The notes under the pieces were generated by a model. That model saw nothing but the letters and a program-made list of their open reading frames with translations, was not told the DNA's origin and searched no databases. DNA of 64,000 nt, taken from NCBI RefSeq assembly GCF_003946395.1, contig NZ_RHNZ01000013.1:21477-85476 (forward strand), read 5' to 3'. Below are positions 42,101-51,800 of the stretch, piece after piece; the stretch's first letter is position 1, and each line of letters starts with the position of its first letter. The translations under genes and the position numbers were made by a program. This stretch comes from Levilactobacillus fuyuanensis. Its GTDB lineage: Bacteria > Bacillota > Bacilli > Lactobacillales > Lactobacillaceae.

Positions 42101-42292
42101 CGACCAGTTGACACGCAGGTCGTTAATGATGGCTTTGTCGGTGCTCGCCTGTCTGCTGGAGAGCATCACATTCAACTGACCTATCACACACCTGGATTTA
42201 TTCTGGGGTGCTGGCTGACGGTGCTAGGCAGTATGGTGTTGATTGGTGCTGGTAGCTGGCATTGGTGGCGTCATCCACAGCATCGGCACTAA
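39197..42292 (+). CDS. YfhO family membrane protein (GT-C fold)
   Basis: A 1031-residue protein. The N-terminal 450 residues carry about twelve membrane segments, with the GT-C-type string RTLIWNMDGVTQHYPLMLELH near residues 35-55 (Asp as likely catalytic residue). A large extracellular domain (about 460-1000) follows, and one C-terminal segment (FILGCWLTVLGSMVLIGAGSWHWW) ends the protein. YfhO proteins use undecaprenyl-phosphate sugars and in some Gram-positives glycosylate lipoteichoic acid outside the membrane; the sugar and acceptor here are unknown. GGAGG precedes the ATG. No partner glycosyltransferase is adjacent. Confidence 0.9.
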   Translation: MEIAHHRWPLWILYSAAFMVIAAFSFGIFIVANRTLIWNMDGVTQHYPLMLELHHLLTKSGLAGVTGWSWTFGLGADKLTTLAYYVLGDPFAYLLALLPTHLIEAGYGWFVILRLYASGLAFLAFTRCYAFKPFSRLLGALTYAFAGYSLMIGVHHPFFILPMIWLPLLFLGIDRVLRGKGWAFLGAMTGLTVLSNFYFAYILGLGSLIYAVIRYLSLKEQGQLQVKLWRVVGRLVAAAVAGLLLAGILLVPSIVMMLGSTRAGSIFANGLWLYPASYYLKLGNAVLTTGNPLSYWAVFGMTGIAFLGCMYTLVHWRQYRTLAGTLVLVVVGLFFPAVAAFFNVFSTPSNRWLLLVTVPVSLATMVLLDHVTQLSRLDRWWLGGSAAGLLAVVYLSNGLIFSNPARNLITYGLFLATVAILLGSTQQPARLTLTLVGVLLGLNLINNAWGYYDPNASPQATQQLRKGDATAYIRDYYDGAERAVQREKTFSRSNTTSNFNLLRTVGNNMAMTHGLPGLMSYFSVQNGSVGQFSQDIQNSEYTMNSPIGQGDDRSSLNHLLGVKTIFAREDQVTNDAALPYGYHAEKKIYPEQAVYGLSNGVGTQRLTTTLNFPLVYTQPQALTAKQWDRLSAVNRERSLTQVAMTQKKVAGVQTAKYHSPARTLAYTVTPDVIPVIDSPNKVVQYRLAQALAGQKKGLNDKQLDNYGSSVTAPKLTVDQNGLISQKDEQKYADQVQLNQNRTQLDRVLTANQQILQDTITANQHGLRQLTSDVQGNQIKYTLTLKRPKQTQGTELYLALDGISAKRLTTSQQLRDQDNTSILGNTPRSNLTKLNDWRDAVQNPDMGDYWVKVKTRNETNSFSQFGIDNLSDYEPKHQVLLNLGYSKQRRQTIDVTFNATRQIDFKAVKLIAMPYGQSYDQQVHAAQRRGLKNVTVSANRVTGNLKTTQTSVLTTSIPYSKGWRLKVDGRPVDTQVVNDGFVGARLSAGEHHIQLTYHTPGFILGCWLTVLGSMVLIGAGSWHWWRHPQHRH

Positions 42293-42356
42293 AAATAACC
42301 TAGGAAATTTTTTACTCAGTTGTGTTTTAACCCGGGTTATAACGTTACAGATAGAC

Positions 42357-42397
42357 AAAGCGTGTTCAATTCCATTAGGGACTGAACACGCTTTTTA
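42357..42397 (+). terminator. Terminator after the YfhO gene
   Basis: A perfect 12-bp stem, AAAGCGTGTTCA with TGAACACGCTTT, and a T-run. Confidence 0.95.
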
Positions 42398-42467
42398 TAA
42401 TTTTGATGGGAAGCGATGGTATGGAAAAGCCCGTGAGCCCATATTTAATGAGGTCACGGACTTAGCA

Positions 42468-43778
42468 TTAATCAGCGTTTAAGATCCAAAGGAAGAGGAT
42501 AAAGACAACGGCCAAGCCGTACATCATAGGGCCAACTTCCTTACCCCGCTTAGCAGCGATCATCGTCAATGGGTAGGTGATGAAGCCTAAAGCAATCCCA
42601 TCTGAGATGCTGTAAGTCAAGGGCATACCCAAGACAATCAGGAAGGCTGGGGCGGCGACTTCGAACTTTTCCCAGTGAATGCTCTTCAGGGATTGGGCCA
42701 TCAGGACACCCACGATAATCAAGGCAGGGGCGGTGACTTGGTTTGTCACTACGGCCAGCAATGGGGAGAAGAAGGCACCAAGAATGAAGAGGATGGCTGT
42801 CACAATTGCCGTGAAGCCAGAGCGACCACCGACCGCGATTCCGGCGGAGGATTCAACGAAAGCCCCCATTGGAGAAGTCCCAAGTAAAGAACCGGCGACC
42901 ATTGTGGTGGAATCGGCCATCAGTGCCTTACCGATACGGGGAATCTTATTGTCTTTAACCAAGCCAGCTTGTTCTGCTAAGCCGACTAACGTTCCCGTCG
43001 TATCGAAGAAGGTTACCAATAAGAAGGTCAGAACGACGACAACTAACTGTAAAGAATTGATACTACCAACGTGGGTCAGTCCGACCATGAAGGTTGAACT
43101 AATGCTAGGAATACCGGCAACAATATGGGCAGGCATTGGAATCAAGCCCGTGATTAAACCCAAAATTGAGTTAGCGACCATCCCGATAAAGATGGCGCCA
43201 GGGACCTTGGCGCTCATTAACACTAACGTTACCAGCAGACCAAAGATGGTCAACCAAGTACTGCCGACCTGTAAGGAGCCAAGTGTGACGACCGTTGATT
43301 TGTCAGCGGCAACTAAGCCACCCTGACTCAACCCAATAAAGGCAATAAACAAACCAATTCCGGCGCTGATGGCCATCTTGAGATCTCGTGGAATAGCGTC
43401 AACGACTTTTTCCCGCAACTTGAAAGCTGTTAAGATCATAAATAGAATGGAAGCCACAAATACACCGGCCAAAGCCGTTTCCCAAGGAACTTTCATCCCA
43501 ATGACTACGGAATAGGCGAAGAAGGCGTTGATCCCCAGACTAGCGGAGATGGCGATGGGGTAATTGGCGAGGATACCCATCAGAGCACATCCGAATGCGG
43601 AAGCGAAAGCCGTGGCGGTGAAGACCGCCCCCTGGCTAATCCCGGAAGCTCCCAAAACTTGTGGATTAACAAACAGGATGTAAGCCATCGACACGAAGGT
43701 TGTGATTCCGGCTAAAATTTCTGTTTTATAATTAGTCCCTAATTCTTCAAACTGAAAAAACTTGGCAATTCTCTGCAT
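42468..43778 (-). CDS. Purine permease, NCS2/AzgA type (guanine-hypoxanthine)
   Basis: A 436-residue transporter with about 12-14 membrane segments. The N-terminus KFFQFEELGTNYKTEILAGITTFVSMAYILFVNP and the later FFDTTGTLVGLAEQAGL, LLGTSPMGAFVESSAGIAVGGRSGFTAIVT and LGMPLTYSISDGIALGFITYPL are PbuG/AzgA signatures. It imports hypoxanthine, guanine or adenine with protons. Purine control is supported by a PurBox pair in its leader. It is a single-gene unit. Confidence 0.95.
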   Translation of the reverse strand: MQRIAKFFQFEELGTNYKTEILAGITTFVSMAYILFVNPQVLGASGISQGAVFTATAFASAFGCALMGILANYPIAISASLGINAFFAYSVVIGMKVPWETALAGVFVASILFMILTAFKLREKVVDAIPRDLKMAISAGIGLFIAFIGLSQGGLVAADKSTVVTLGSLQVGSTWLTIFGLLVTLVLMSAKVPGAIFIGMVANSILGLITGLIPMPAHIVAGIPSISSTFMVGLTHVGSINSLQLVVVVLTFLLVTFFDTTGTLVGLAEQAGLVKDNKIPRIGKALMADSTTMVAGSLLGTSPMGAFVESSAGIAVGGRSGFTAIVTAILFILGAFFSPLLAVVTNQVTAPALIIVGVLMAQSLKSIHWEKFEVAAPAFLIVLGMPLTYSISDGIALGFITYPLTMIAAKRGKEVGPMMYGLAVVFILFLWILNAD

Positions 43779-43805
43779 CTTAAGCGCTCCCTTAAAACTT
43801 AGTAG

Positions 43806-43836
43806 AACACGAACGTTAGTGGATATTGTTCGTGTT
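43806..43836 (-). promoter_or_regulatory. PurR operator (inverted PurBox pair)
   Basis: AACACGAAC (43806-43814) and GTTCGTGTT (43828-43836) are perfect inverted CGAAC half-sites, each resembling the PurBox AWWWCCGAACWWT. They lie about 30-60 bp before the permease ATG on its coding (minus) strand. Confidence 0.75.
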
Positions 43837-43932
43837 TTAATCTCTAATCACTACTAAAAGAGCTTAACATTTATTTAATGCGAAAGCAATTACGAATTAG
43901 AAATTAAATTATAAAAATAAAGTTCGTAAATT

Positions 43933-43959
43933 AAAAAGGCAGCATGCAAGCCGCTGCCT
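43933..43959 (-). terminator. Terminator for the aldo/keto reductase gene (minus)
   Basis: GGCAGC and GCTGCC form a hairpin followed by five T residues on the minus strand. Confidence 0.85.
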
Positions 43960-43981
43960 AACACTATAAATTGGTTTGAAT

Positions 43982-44965
43982 TTAATCTGGGTCTGCTAGG
44001 GATTTGCCATTGGCGACAGTCTTGAAGCCAGCAAAGGCAGCGTCGATCGCCTGATATTCAGTAGGAGTCAGTGTCACGGTGAGTGCCTGTGAGTTGGCCG
44101 CAACCTGATCTGCCCGTTTAGCACCTGGGATAACAACACTGATCAACGGATTCTGCATATACCAAGCGAGAATTGTTTGGGCAACCGTTGCCTGATGCGC
44201 TGCTGCAATCGGCTTGACGGTAGTCAGTGCCTGTAGCGCTTGGCCATACCGGGGCTGCTGAAAGTCACTGATTTGACTACGAATATCGTCAGCCGGGAAC
44301 GAAACATCGCTATCGTATTTACCGGTCAGCAAGCCAGAAGCCAGGGGAAAGTAAGGAACGAAGCTAATCTGATGGTCCTTGAGATAAGGCATTAGGTCAG
44401 ACTCGTGGTCCCGGTGGAGCAAGCTAAATTCGTCTTCCACAACGTCGAGGTAACCGTCAGCGTTCGCGTCTTTGATTTGATCGAGGTTAAAGTTTGAAAC
44501 GCCAATAGCCCGAATCTTACCTTGTTCACGTAGGCGTTGCAGTGCCCCGACCGCTTCGGCCTTTGGCGTTTGCTTATCAGGGAAGTGGATGTAGTAGATA
44601 TCGAGATAGTCCGTATTCAGACGCTTGAGGCTGGCGTCGACCTGTTGGGTCAGAAAATCGGGATCATTATTAATAACCTGCTCGCCAGTGGAAAAGTCCT
44701 GAGCGCCTTTCGTTGCCAAGGCAAAACTGTGACGGTCAAAGTCATGCATGGCCTGACCAACGAGTTCTTCGGAGTGTCCAAGGCCGTAGACAAAGGCCGT
44801 ATCTAAAAGTTGAATCCCATTGTCGAGGCCGGTTTTGACTAGGTTTAAGCCATCTGTGTCCTGTAAATTGGGAAACAAGTTGTACCCACCGACCGCGTTT
44901 GTTCCCAGGCCGAGTGGGGTTGCTTGAACGGCACTTTTACCAATCGTTACCATTTCGTGTGTCAT
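43982..44965 (-). CDS. Aldo/keto reductase
   Basis: A 327-residue NADPH-dependent reductase. The TIM barrel has the catalytic Asp-Tyr-Lys-His set: LLDTAFVYGLGHSEELVG (Asp and Tyr), ALATKGAQ (Lys) and DIYYIHFPDKQTP (His). IGVSNFNLDQIKDA and the cofactor-binding VVIPGAKRADQVAANS follow. It belongs to the general AKR (YhdN/IolS-like) group. Substrate unknown. AGGAGGC is well placed for ATG 44965, so the longer form from 44998 is not used. Its terminator lies directly downstream. Confidence 0.93.
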   Translation of the reverse strand: MTHEMVTIGKSAVQATPLGLGTNAVGGYNLFPNLQDTDGLNLVKTGLDNGIQLLDTAFVYGLGHSEELVGQAMHDFDRHSFALATKGAQDFSTGEQVINNDPDFLTQQVDASLKRLNTDYLDIYYIHFPDKQTPKAEAVGALQRLREQGKIRAIGVSNFNLDQIKDANADGYLDVVEDEFSLLHRDHESDLMPYLKDHQISFVPYFPLASGLLTGKYDSDVSFPADDIRSQISDFQQPRYGQALQALTTVKPIAAAHQATVAQTILAWYMQNPLISVVIPGAKRADQVAANSQALTVTLTPTEYQAIDAAFAGFKTVANGKSLADPD

Positions 44966-45122
44966 CGTTTGCCTCCTAAATAGATAGATATTGCGCACAA
45001 CATTACAAGCTCATTATACCGGATTATTAGCGCTAACGATTGCGAGAAGTTTGCCAATGGACTATCAGTGATTGGGGACTTTCTGGTACACTGGGAGGCA
45101 AGGAAAAAGGAGCGGATAACAG

Positions 45123-45725
45123 ATGACAACTTATGTAATCGTGGGTGCAACGACATTGGGCCAGAGTGTGGCGCGGCAGTTGGTTACGCAGGCGGACAGC
45201 GCGGTTCGTATCGTGCATACTGCCAAAGATCAATTACCGGCGGACCTAGCCGATCAAGTGACGGAGTTTACGGGCGATTTGACGAAGGAAGCGTGCTATC
45301 AGGAGGCCTTGAAGGACCAACCGATTGTTTTTTCAGCCTTGACGGGGATGGACGTGGATCTGGCATTCGAAGCACTCTTCGATGCCCAGTACCATCAGCG
45401 CCTACAACTGACGCGGTTCGTCATGTTGAGTACGGCCGGCGTTGACCAGGAAGTTACGGGTGAACTGGACTATCCCGGAATTACGGACGTCAAGGAGTAC
45501 CTTAACCAGCAGCGTTACGCGGCCAAATTGGTCGATGAAGCGGAATTCCCCTATACCATTTTGCGGCCCGTCACGTTGACTGATAATCCGGCAACGACGC
45601 CCAAGATCATTAAGGAAGGTGAAGCAGTACCGGCCGGTCATGTTTCACGTGGAACAGTTGCCACGGTTGCCGCTCAGATTACGATTAACGGTGGCTATGA
45701 CTACCAGTCATTAGCAATTTGCTAA
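45123..45725 (+). CDS. NAD(P)-binding protein, NmrA/atypical SDR
   Basis: A 200-residue Rossmann-fold protein beginning MTTYVIVGATTLGQSVARQLV. VIVGATTLG is a variant of the GATGxxG motif, followed by FVMLSTAGVDQE and AEFPYTILRPVTLTDNP, typical of NmrA-like proteins and saccharopine-dehydrogenase-like SDRs. Probably a redox sensor or reductase. AAGGAG is about 9 nt before the ATG. A perfect parS site (45641-45656) lies in frame, encoding VSRGT near residue 174. Confidence 0.85.
   Translation: MTTYVIVGATTLGQSVARQLVTQADSAVRIVHTAKDQLPADLADQVTEFTGDLTKEACYQEALKDQPIVFSALTGMDVDLAFEALFDAQYHQRLQLTRFVMLSTAGVDQEVTGELDYPGITDVKEYLNQQRYAAKLVDEAEFPYTILRPVTLTDNPATTPKIIKEGEAVPAGHVSRGTVATVAAQITINGGYDYQSLAIC
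45641..45656. promoter_or_regulatory. parS site (perfect), inside a gene
   Basis: TGTTTCACGTGGAACA matches the parS consensus exactly and is read in the same codon phase (VSRGT) as the site at 12380. Confidence 0.85.
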
Positions 45726-45803
45726 ATCTTTCGCAAAGTTTTGCGTTTCCCCTGAAATTATTGTTTGTTGCGGGCAATTATTTGTTAAAATAGGGTCAGT
45801 GGG

Positions 45804-46178
45804 GTGAAGTCATTGGCATTAAATATAGATAGTCAGCAATTACAGGCGATTCGAGAGCGGATGAGTGAAGCCAATCAGCGGGCACACTTCGTTATTTTTC
45901 AGTCTGTTGAGAAAAAGACGGGCAAGCCCCTGCGACTTATCACGGATATTGATAGCTTTCAGGCAATTCAGAAGCAACATGCTGAGGACTCCGAAATGAC
46001 AATTATCCAAGATATCGTACCGATTACGGATGCGCTGGCGCGGTGGGCAATTGCCGAAAATATGGCAGCACAGCAAACAAACGATACCAGCGTCTTAACT
46101 GATCTGGAATACTATACCAACGAAGTTCTAAAAGAAAATCACCAGGTCGTTAATCCCCCGGATGACGACCAGAATTAA
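45804..46178 (+). CDS. Conserved-looking acidic cytosolic protein, function unknown
   Basis: A soluble protein of about 124 residues with no membrane segment. It is mainly charged and helical (LNIDSQQLQAIRERMSEANQRAHFVIFQSVEKKTGKPLRLITDIDSFQ) with a Pro/Asp-rich end (VVNPPDDDQN). I do not recognise it. The first possible start is GTG 45804 with a weak AGGG upstream; TTG 45813 is better spaced behind GGGGTGA and equally possible, giving 121 residues. Its own terminator follows. Confidence 0.6.
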   Translation: MKSLALNIDSQQLQAIRERMSEANQRAHFVIFQSVEKKTGKPLRLITDIDSFQAIQKQHAEDSEMTIIQDIVPITDALARWAIAENMAAQQTNDTSVLTDLEYYTNEVLKENHQVVNPPDDDQN

Positions 46179-46179
46179 G

Positions 46180-46211
46180 TAGCTTAACGATCCTGTTAGG
46201 CTATTTTTTTA
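46180..46211 (+). terminator. Terminator after the 124-residue gene
   Basis: TAGCTTAAC pairs with GTTAGGCTA (one G-T), followed by seven T residues. The stem begins just after the stop codon. Confidence 0.85.
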
Positions 46212-46306
46212 TGTACAAATTTGTAAGGCGTTTTACGGCCGAACCGTTAGTGAAACTGGTAAGATAAAGATAGCTTCAGGGGAGCAATTTTTGAGGAGGT
46301 ATCGTT

Positions 46307-47329
46307 ATGAAAAAAGGAAAGTGGCATCAGTTAGGGTTGCTGGTGGCAATAGTTGCGTTAATCACGGGGATGGGTGTGTTACCCGCTCAGGCGAAGAGTG
46401 TAGCTAAGACAAAGACCGTCACGTTCGGTCAATTAACGAATAAGAATCCTAAACGATTGGCGGCGATTAGACAGGCAGCACGCCAACAGATTCTGACACA
46501 GACCCACGCCAAGGGCAGCAAGGTCGCAGCGGTCTACAAGGTTAAGTTACCAAAGAACATGGCGAAGAAGGCCACATTGACTGCTAAAGGATTGCGGATG
46601 AATCTGCTAGCTAATTCGTTTAAGGTTAAGCAGATTACGATTCCCTACACGCAGTTAAAAGGAAAAGTATTGAATCATTATCTGCCAAAGACCAACCGTA
46701 CGAAGGCAATTAAGACGACCAAGATGGTTGCGTTGACCTTTGATGATGGGCCAGACAAGACGCTCACACCACGTCTGCTGAAGACTTTGAAGAAGTACAA
46801 GGTCCATGCCACCTTCTTTGAGACGGGGCAGAACGTCAGCCGGTACCCACAAATTTCGCGGGCGGTATTAGCTGGTGGCAATGAATTGGGTAACCATTCA
46901 TGGAACCATCCAGACTTTAACAGTATCGGTACGGCGAAGACTGTCAGCCAGATTACACGGACCAATCGGGCAATCTATCAAGCCACGGGGACATTGCCAC
47001 AGTATGTGCGTCCACCATATGGGAACGTCACAGCTGCCGAGGGTCGAGCCGTTGAGCAGCCAGTGATTCGCTGGTCAGTGGATTCTCGTGACTGGGCATA
47101 CTTGAATAAGAATAAAGATATCAATGAAGTGATGAAAGATACCCGAGGTGGCGACATTATTTTAATGCACGACATCCACTCGCAGTCGGTCGCAGCAGCA
47201 CCGACGATTATTAAACGCTTGAAGGCCAAGGGCTACAAATTGGTTACGGTTAGTCAATTGTTGAATAATCAAGCTCTGCCAGGGCTGCAGTACTTCGGCG
47301 CCCATGATTACCGAACCGTTGGAAAATAA
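46307..47329 (+). CDS. Secreted polysaccharide (peptidoglycan) deacetylase, NodB domain
   Basis: A 340-residue exported protein with a signal peptide (GLLVAIVALITGMGVLPAQA). The NodB domain occupies about 140-320. Motif 1 is ALTFDDGPDKTLTP (catalytic Asp and metal Asp), motif 2 is ELGNHSWNHPDF, motif 3 is RPPYGN, motif 4 is WSVDSRDW and motif 5 is ILMHDIH. It removes acetyl groups from GlcNAc in cell wall glycans, which typically raises lysozyme resistance. The upstream 100 residues are a basic linker. GGAGGT precedes the ATG. Confidence 0.93.
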   Translation: MKKGKWHQLGLLVAIVALITGMGVLPAQAKSVAKTKTVTFGQLTNKNPKRLAAIRQAARQQILTQTHAKGSKVAAVYKVKLPKNMAKKATLTAKGLRMNLLANSFKVKQITIPYTQLKGKVLNHYLPKTNRTKAIKTTKMVALTFDDGPDKTLTPRLLKTLKKYKVHATFFETGQNVSRYPQISRAVLAGGNELGNHSWNHPDFNSIGTAKTVSQITRTNRAIYQATGTLPQYVRPPYGNVTAAEGRAVEQPVIRWSVDSRDWAYLNKNKDINEVMKDTRGGDIILMHDIHSQSVAAAPTIIKRLKAKGYKLVTVSQLLNNQALPGLQYFGAHDYRTVGK

Positions 47330-47334
47330 ACAAT

Positions 47335-47380
47335 AAAAAACGATTGATTCCACGAATTTCGCAGAACCAATCGTTTTATT
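47335..47380. terminator. Bidirectional terminator
   Basis: AAAACGATTG and CAATCGTTTT pair around a long loop with A/T tracts on both sides, between convergent genes. Confidence 0.8.
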
Positions 47381-48523
47381 TTATGCTAAAAATTCTTGAG
47401 CGAGCTGTTGGTAAACGTGTTGAACGTGTAGAAACTGGTCCAGATCCACAAACTCATTAGTTGCATGGGCTTCACTCCATTCGCCGGCACCGTAAACGAT
47501 GACCGGGAAGGCATTGGCTGACTTGGTAAATTCGGAAGCATCCGTTGCTCCGTGAATGACTTGCAACTGTGTTTCGCGGCCAAATTCCTGATCAGCAATC
47601 TTTTTCGTTAATTGGACCAGTGGTGAATTCTGACGACTGATAATTGGTTTGAAACTGTAGTCTACGTGAAGGGTTAGGTGCTCGTCTTTTTCCTGGTTGA
47701 GATGATCAACAACGTCATTCAAACGTTGGATAACAGCGGCGTTATCGAATTCAGGGATGGGACGAATATTACCTTGAAGCTCGGCTTTAGCCGGGATGCT
47801 ATTGACCTGTTCACCACCGTTGAAGACGGTTACGCTGTGTACCAGTGGTCCGAGTTCAGGACTTACCGGTGCATCGTCAAAGGCAGTGGCTTCGGCGGTG
47901 ATGAATTTAGTTAAGTTTGTGACAGCATTGATACCCTTTTCTGGCATGGAACTATGTGCGCCTAACCCTTGCGAGTAGACGTGGTAGTTGAGGGAGCCAT
48001 TATGGGCATAAACGATATTACCACCAGTGGGTTCACCAATGATCATGGCACTGAGATCGTCGGCCAAGCCTTGTTCCGTGAGCATTCGTGACCCCATGGC
48101 CCCATTCTCTTCACCAACTGTTCCGATGAAGCGAAGTCGGCCATTTAAGGTCGCCTGTTGGTCGGCGAGGGTAAGGAAGGTGATGACCATAGCAGCCAGA
48201 CCACTCTTCATATCGGCAGCACCACGACCGTAGAGACGCCGTCCTTCAATGTGGGCACTGAACGGATCGAAGGTCCAATCGGCAGGATCACCGGTTGCGA
48301 CAGTGTCCAGGTGACCAGAGAGGGAGAAGACCTTGTTGCTTGTGGGGTCACCAATCTCAGCAACGAGGTTACTACGTCCATCAGTATAAGGAATCTGCTT
48401 GGCCGTAATTCCATGTGCGGCGAAAAGCTTTTGAATATAGGTGGCTACTTCAGCTTCATTACCGTTGACGGAATTAATCTGAATCAACTGCTGTAAAATT
48501 TTAATTTGTTCACTATCTTCCAT
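47381..48523 (-). CDS. M20 family metallopeptidase, ArgE/DapE-type deacylase
   Basis: A 380-residue zinc hydrolase. SLSGHLDTVATGD holds the first metal His and Asp, YGRGAADMKSG the bridging Asp, GTVGEENGAMGSR the catalytic Glu pair, IIGEPTGG a later metal site, and DASEF and the final His in SEAHATNEFVDL complete the set. ArgE/DapE-family enzymes deacylate N-acyl amino acids such as succinyl- or acetyl-diaminopimelate. It resembles proteins annotated as succinyl-diaminopimelate desuccinylase, but no other lysine/DAP genes are nearby. ATG 48523 has a GAAAGCGGG-type site upstream. Confidence 0.9.
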   Translation of the reverse strand: MEDSEQIKILQQLIQINSVNGNEAEVATYIQKLFAAHGITAKQIPYTDGRSNLVAEIGDPTSNKVFSLSGHLDTVATGDPADWTFDPFSAHIEGRRLYGRGAADMKSGLAAMVITFLTLADQQATLNGRLRFIGTVGEENGAMGSRMLTEQGLADDLSAMIIGEPTGGNIVYAHNGSLNYHVYSQGLGAHSSMPEKGINAVTNLTKFITAEATAFDDAPVSPELGPLVHSVTVFNGGEQVNSIPAKAELQGNIRPIPEFDNAAVIQRLNDVVDHLNQEKDEHLTLHVDYSFKPIISRQNSPLVQLTKKIADQEFGRETQLQVIHGATDASEFTKSANAFPVIVYGAGEWSEAHATNEFVDLDQFLHVQHVYQQLAQEFLA

Positions 48524-48653
48524 AAAGACAAAGCCCGCTTTCTCATCATTTTTTAATATTAATTCCTAGTGTAGCACGCTCAGCCAGTGTTGGCGACTAA
48601 TCTGTAAGGAATGCTAAGAATACAACAAAATTTGTAGCAAACATATGTTCGCT

Positions 48654-48681
48654 TTTGTGCTGGCTTGTGCTAGAATATAAT
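48654..48681 (+). promoter_or_regulatory. Promoter of rexBA
   Basis: -10 TATAAT (48676-48681) with a -35 TTTGTG (48654-48659), 16-bp spacer. A leader of about 130 nt follows, with no clear attenuator. AGGAGGT lies before the rexB start. Confidence 0.65.
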
Positions 48682-48813
48682 CAAGTTAGATAGTGAGATC
48701 GGTTGGACAGCATGTGTCTTTTGACGCGTGTATCATGAATGTTATTGAGGCATGAGAAGCGCCTTAACTCGCGAGGTTATACCGGTAAGTGGGATTAATT
48801 AGGAGGTCGGCAA

Positions 48814-51800
48814 ATGAGTTTGCAATTTATTTTAGGTAGCGCAGGGCAGGATCACCGGACACCTATGGTGACGGCGATGGCCCAACAGGTCACAGCGCAG
48901 CCCACGGATCAGTGTTACTACATTGTTCCTAATCATATTAAGTTTGAAACTGAAGTTGACGTCCTGACCGATTTAAAGCAAAAATTAGCACCAGACCAAG
49001 CACTGTTTGCACAAACGCAGGTCCAGGTCTTTTCGTTTACGCGGTTAGCCTGGTTCTTTATGAAAAATGAACCGGTATATCAGATTCCCCGAATCTCAAC
49101 TGCGGGGCTCAATATGTTGATCTACCAGATCATCCAGAGCCATGCTGATGAATTGACGATCTTTCGTGGGGAAGTTGATCGGCCGGGATTTGTTAGCCAG
49201 TTAACGGCACAATTGGCGGAATTTAAAGTTGGGCAAGTCACCGCTGCGGACTTGATGAGCGCGATTGGCAAGTTGCGCACCAACAACGCTGGCCTACAGG
49301 CGAAGCTTCATGACTTAATGGTGATCTATGAAGCCTTTGAACAGCAGATGTTGGGGAAATATGTGGAAAATACGGACTTGCTGAATCAATTGGCAGATTT
49401 TTTAGCCACTAAAATTGATTTGAGCCATGCGCATTTTTACTTAGAAGGGTTCTCGCAACTGAGTGCGCAAGAACGCAAATTGACAGCGGCATTAATTGAA
49501 CGAGCAGCCAGTGTGACCGTCGCGCTGAACTTGGATAAGGGGTATCCGCAGGACTTACCGGATACCACGGCACTATTCTTTCAGTCGGGGAAACTCTATC
49601 ATCAACTCTATAGCGTGGCGCGTGCCAGTCGGATTCCCGTAAAAACTGATCAATATGCGCGAACGGCGCGAGTCTCTGACGACTTACTGGCATTAGATGG
49701 CTTTTGGCAGGCCTCGAACGCGATGACGCCGCAACCGCAACCCGTTGACCAGACGCCAACGCACATTCAGATTGTGCAAGCGGCTAACCGTTACGTAGAG
49801 GTTTCCCGCGTGGCGACCCAGATTCGCCAAATGGTTGCGAGTGGTCAGTATCGGTATCAGGATTTCTTAGTCATGGCCCGTCATTTGGATCACTACCAGA
49901 CGGTAATTGACCCGATATTTAAGGCGCAAGAAATTCCGTACTTTGACGATGCCGACGTTCAAATGGCCGACCATCCTTTCGTCGAGTTGATTAACGCCTT
50001 ATTCGACGTTGAGCGCCGAAACTACCGATATGCCGATGTTTTTCGGGTATTAAAATCAGAATTACTTTTACCGCAAGATGATATGGGCGAGCCCATGGCA
50101 TTGCCTAAATATCGCCGTGCACTTGCGTTGACGGAAAATTTTGTCTTGAAAAATGGGTTTGAAGGTCAACACCGTTGGACTCAGACGAAAGATTGGGTCT
50201 ACATGCGATTATCAGCTGGGGATGATCAGGTGCAGACGACGCACGATGATCAGATTACGGCACAAATCAACCTGATTCGCCAGTTTGTCGCGCACACACT
50301 ACCGCCATTCTTCGCACGGTTAAAGGCTGCTAAAACCTATACCGATGCGGCCGCAGTGATTTATCAATTCTTGGATCAGGCTGGTGTTAGTGCGCGCTTG
50401 ATGGCTTGGCGCGATCAAGCCATTGCGGCTGGAGACTTGATGCGCGCTGGTCAACCGGAGCAAACTTGGGCAACGTTCTGTCAGATGTTGGATGAGTGCC
50501 ACAGTATTTTAGGCCCGCTACCGTTCAACCAAGCAGATTTTCAAGTGTTGCTTCAGTCAGGATTTGCCGGAGCTAAATTTAGCCAGATTCCATCGACATT
50601 GGATCAAGTGACGATTACCGAAAGTGGGATTGTCCAAGCGAATAATCGAAAAGTGACGTTTCTCATGGGGGCGACGGCCGATGACATGCCGGATAATCAA
50701 ATTCCGACGAGTCTTTTGGCGGATAACGATCGCCATGACTTGAGTGAACAACTACAGGCAGTGGATGAAGATAGCTATTTGCGTGATGATGCGGCGACAC
50801 AGTTGGCGGGAGAACCCTATCTTAACTACTTAGCTTTCTTGAGTGGCAGTGATCGGCTTATCTTTAGTTATCCAGCCACGAGTGATGAAGATCACAATGG
50901 TTTGCAGCTATCGCCATACGTTGAACGTATTCGGCAATACTTTAAGTTGCCAATTATTGTCGCACCGGCCGCACCAAAGGCAGAGATGACCGATATTTTA
51001 CCGTTTGTGGGAACGCGACGCACGACGCTCCGCCACCTTGTTCAGGCGAGTCATGACAGTCAATTGCGTGAGCAACCCCTGTCACGACCATGGTTATACG
51101 TTCTCAATGATCTCAGTCATGATGTGAACTATAGCGATTTAACCACGAGATTATTAGGCAGTTTGAGCTATCGTAATGTACCGGAGCACCTGACGCCAGA
51201 TATTGTGACCCAACTATATGGGCAAAAGATCAGCACGTCGATTTCAAAGCTGGAGGAGTACTACGCTAATCCATACGCCTACTTCTTAAAGTATGGTTTG
51301 CGCCTACAAGAGCGCGATGTCTTTGAACTCTCGCCAGCTAGCACGGGTGAATTCTTTCATGCGACGATGGACGGCTTAATGAAGCAGATCAAACAACAAA
51401 ATCTAAATCTGGCAGAGCTCGACGAACAGCAGCTACAGGAACTGACGACGGCGGTCATTCATGATGTGTTGGATACCACGACCAATCCGCAATTTGCTAT
51501 CTTGGAGAGTTCTCACCGGATGCTGTACATTCGTCAGCAGTTGATCAAGACGATGCGGCAGATGGCCAAGACGCTCCAGGAACAAAGCGGGCGAACCAAG
51601 TTGCGGCCAAAACGAACGGAAGTCCAATTTGGGTTGGGCGATCAGAATGGGTTGGCGGCCCTGTCATTTGATCTCGGTAAGCAGCGTCAGGTGACGGTTC
51701 GTGGTCGAATCGATCGCTTGGACGCACTAGAACTCAAGGACAAGACATTCTTAGGCATTGTGGACTATAAGAGTTCCGAGCATAAGTTTAGTTATCAGGA

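Noticed and set aside
42679..43326. 215-residue plus-strand frame
   Set aside because: Antisense shadow of the purine permease gene.
43779..43980. Purine riboswitch upstream of the purine permease
   Set aside because: I could not find the conserved purine-aptamer core; a PurBox pair explains control better.
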